Assembly: GCA_964619885.1 (NCBI GenBank)
Contig: CAZUGA010000078.1
Span: forward strand, 1 to 6,340
Direction: 5' to 3'
Source of the DNA: CAZUGA01 sp964619885
GTDB taxonomy: Bacteria > Pseudomonadota > Gammaproteobacteria > Methylococcales > UBA1147
DNA length: 6,340 nt
Below are positions 5,963 to 6,340 of this stretch, piece after piece (within the stretch, counting starts at the first letter, position 1; every line of letters starts with the position of its first letter). Both the position numbers and the translations under genes were made by a program. The notes under the pieces were generated by a model. That model had not been told where the DNA came from and did not search any database. It worked only from the letters and a program-made list of their open reading frames with translations.

Positions 5963-6340
5963 CAATATTCAGCTCGATGACCATCACAAAAAAACACCGT
6001 TAATCTATCCAAATCGGACCATTACTGTTTATTCTTGCCATTTTATGGCCCTACGAGACTCATTTTCCACAATCGGATGACGGCATATACCTGACCGATT
6101 CTTTTAAAATCCCTCAAGCGGCCAAAAGCCAGCAATTAACTACCATTTACCGAACTTACCAGCTTATTTCAACGCAACTGAATGCGTATCAACGACCGGG
6201 ATAATCGATAATTCTAAGGGAAATCAAAAAATTACAGATGATTCGACCCTTTGTTCCCATTTAGGTTCAATAATAGCAAACTTAAACCGTAAGCGTCCAG
6301 CGCAACCACCTAGATTTTATTATGGTTGATCTGATTGATG
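5963..6340. other. Region without a supported gene, upstream of the receiver
   Basis: About 378 bases with no convincing coding frame on either strand and no clear promoter pair. The only weak Shine-Dalgarno-like bases for the receiver gene are a GAG about 9 bases before its start. At the edge, ATG at 6322 opens MVDLID, which cannot be judged because the window ends. Confidence 0.5.

Noticed and set aside
5802..6080. Plus-strand open frame across the receiver gene's start
   Set aside because: It lies mostly antisense to the receiver domain, has no Shine-Dalgarno and shows no recognisable features.
6107..6135. Possible sigma-54 site before the receiver gene (minus-strand TGG...TTGCT)
   Set aside because: The spacing between GG and GC is 9 bases, not 10, and the rest of the -24 element does not match.

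Overview
The window is AT-rich and looks like chromosomal DNA of a Gram-negative bacterium. A PEP-CTERM surface protein preceded by a sigma-54-type promoter, a Sco-type copper chaperone and a periplasmic c-type cytochrome suggest an exosortase-bearing proteobacterium, perhaps an environmental gamma- or betaproteobacterium of methylotroph or sulfur-oxidiser type. That taxonomic guess is inference only. No tRNA, rRNA, CRISPR array or insertion sequence was seen.

Left half, plus strand (2-3684). First comes the 3' end of a secreted protein with cadherin/Ig-like repeats. It ends in two gapless 86-residue modules that each carry two cysteines. Next is a Sco1/SenC protein with intact copper ligands. 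Last is a 568-residue protein that joins a mono-haem cytochrome c domain to a large region resembling a type 1 periplasmic substrate-binding protein. All three products are exported. The Sco protein and the cytochrome probably form one redox module; whether the Ig-like protein is co-transcribed is uncertain because of a 276-bp gap.

Right half, minus strand (3707-5962). A PEP-CTERM protein converges on the cytochrome gene across 22 bp. Its upstream region (4376-4864) has a well-formed -24/-12 promoter and several inverted repeats at distances typical of enhancer-binding-protein sites. An A8 run lies in the PEP-CTERM tail, and one extra A would replace an odd cysteine-containing tail with a conventional short terminus. 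Further right are a small membrane-anchored four-cysteine protein of unknown function and a stand-alone receiver-domain protein that lacks the phosphoacceptor aspartate. The last ~378 bases hold no convincing gene.

Most notable are the sigma-54/PEP-CTERM arrangement, the A8 slippage or frameshift site, the degenerate receiver, and the cytochrome/binding-protein fusion next to a Sco chaperone. None of these amounts to a proven new system.
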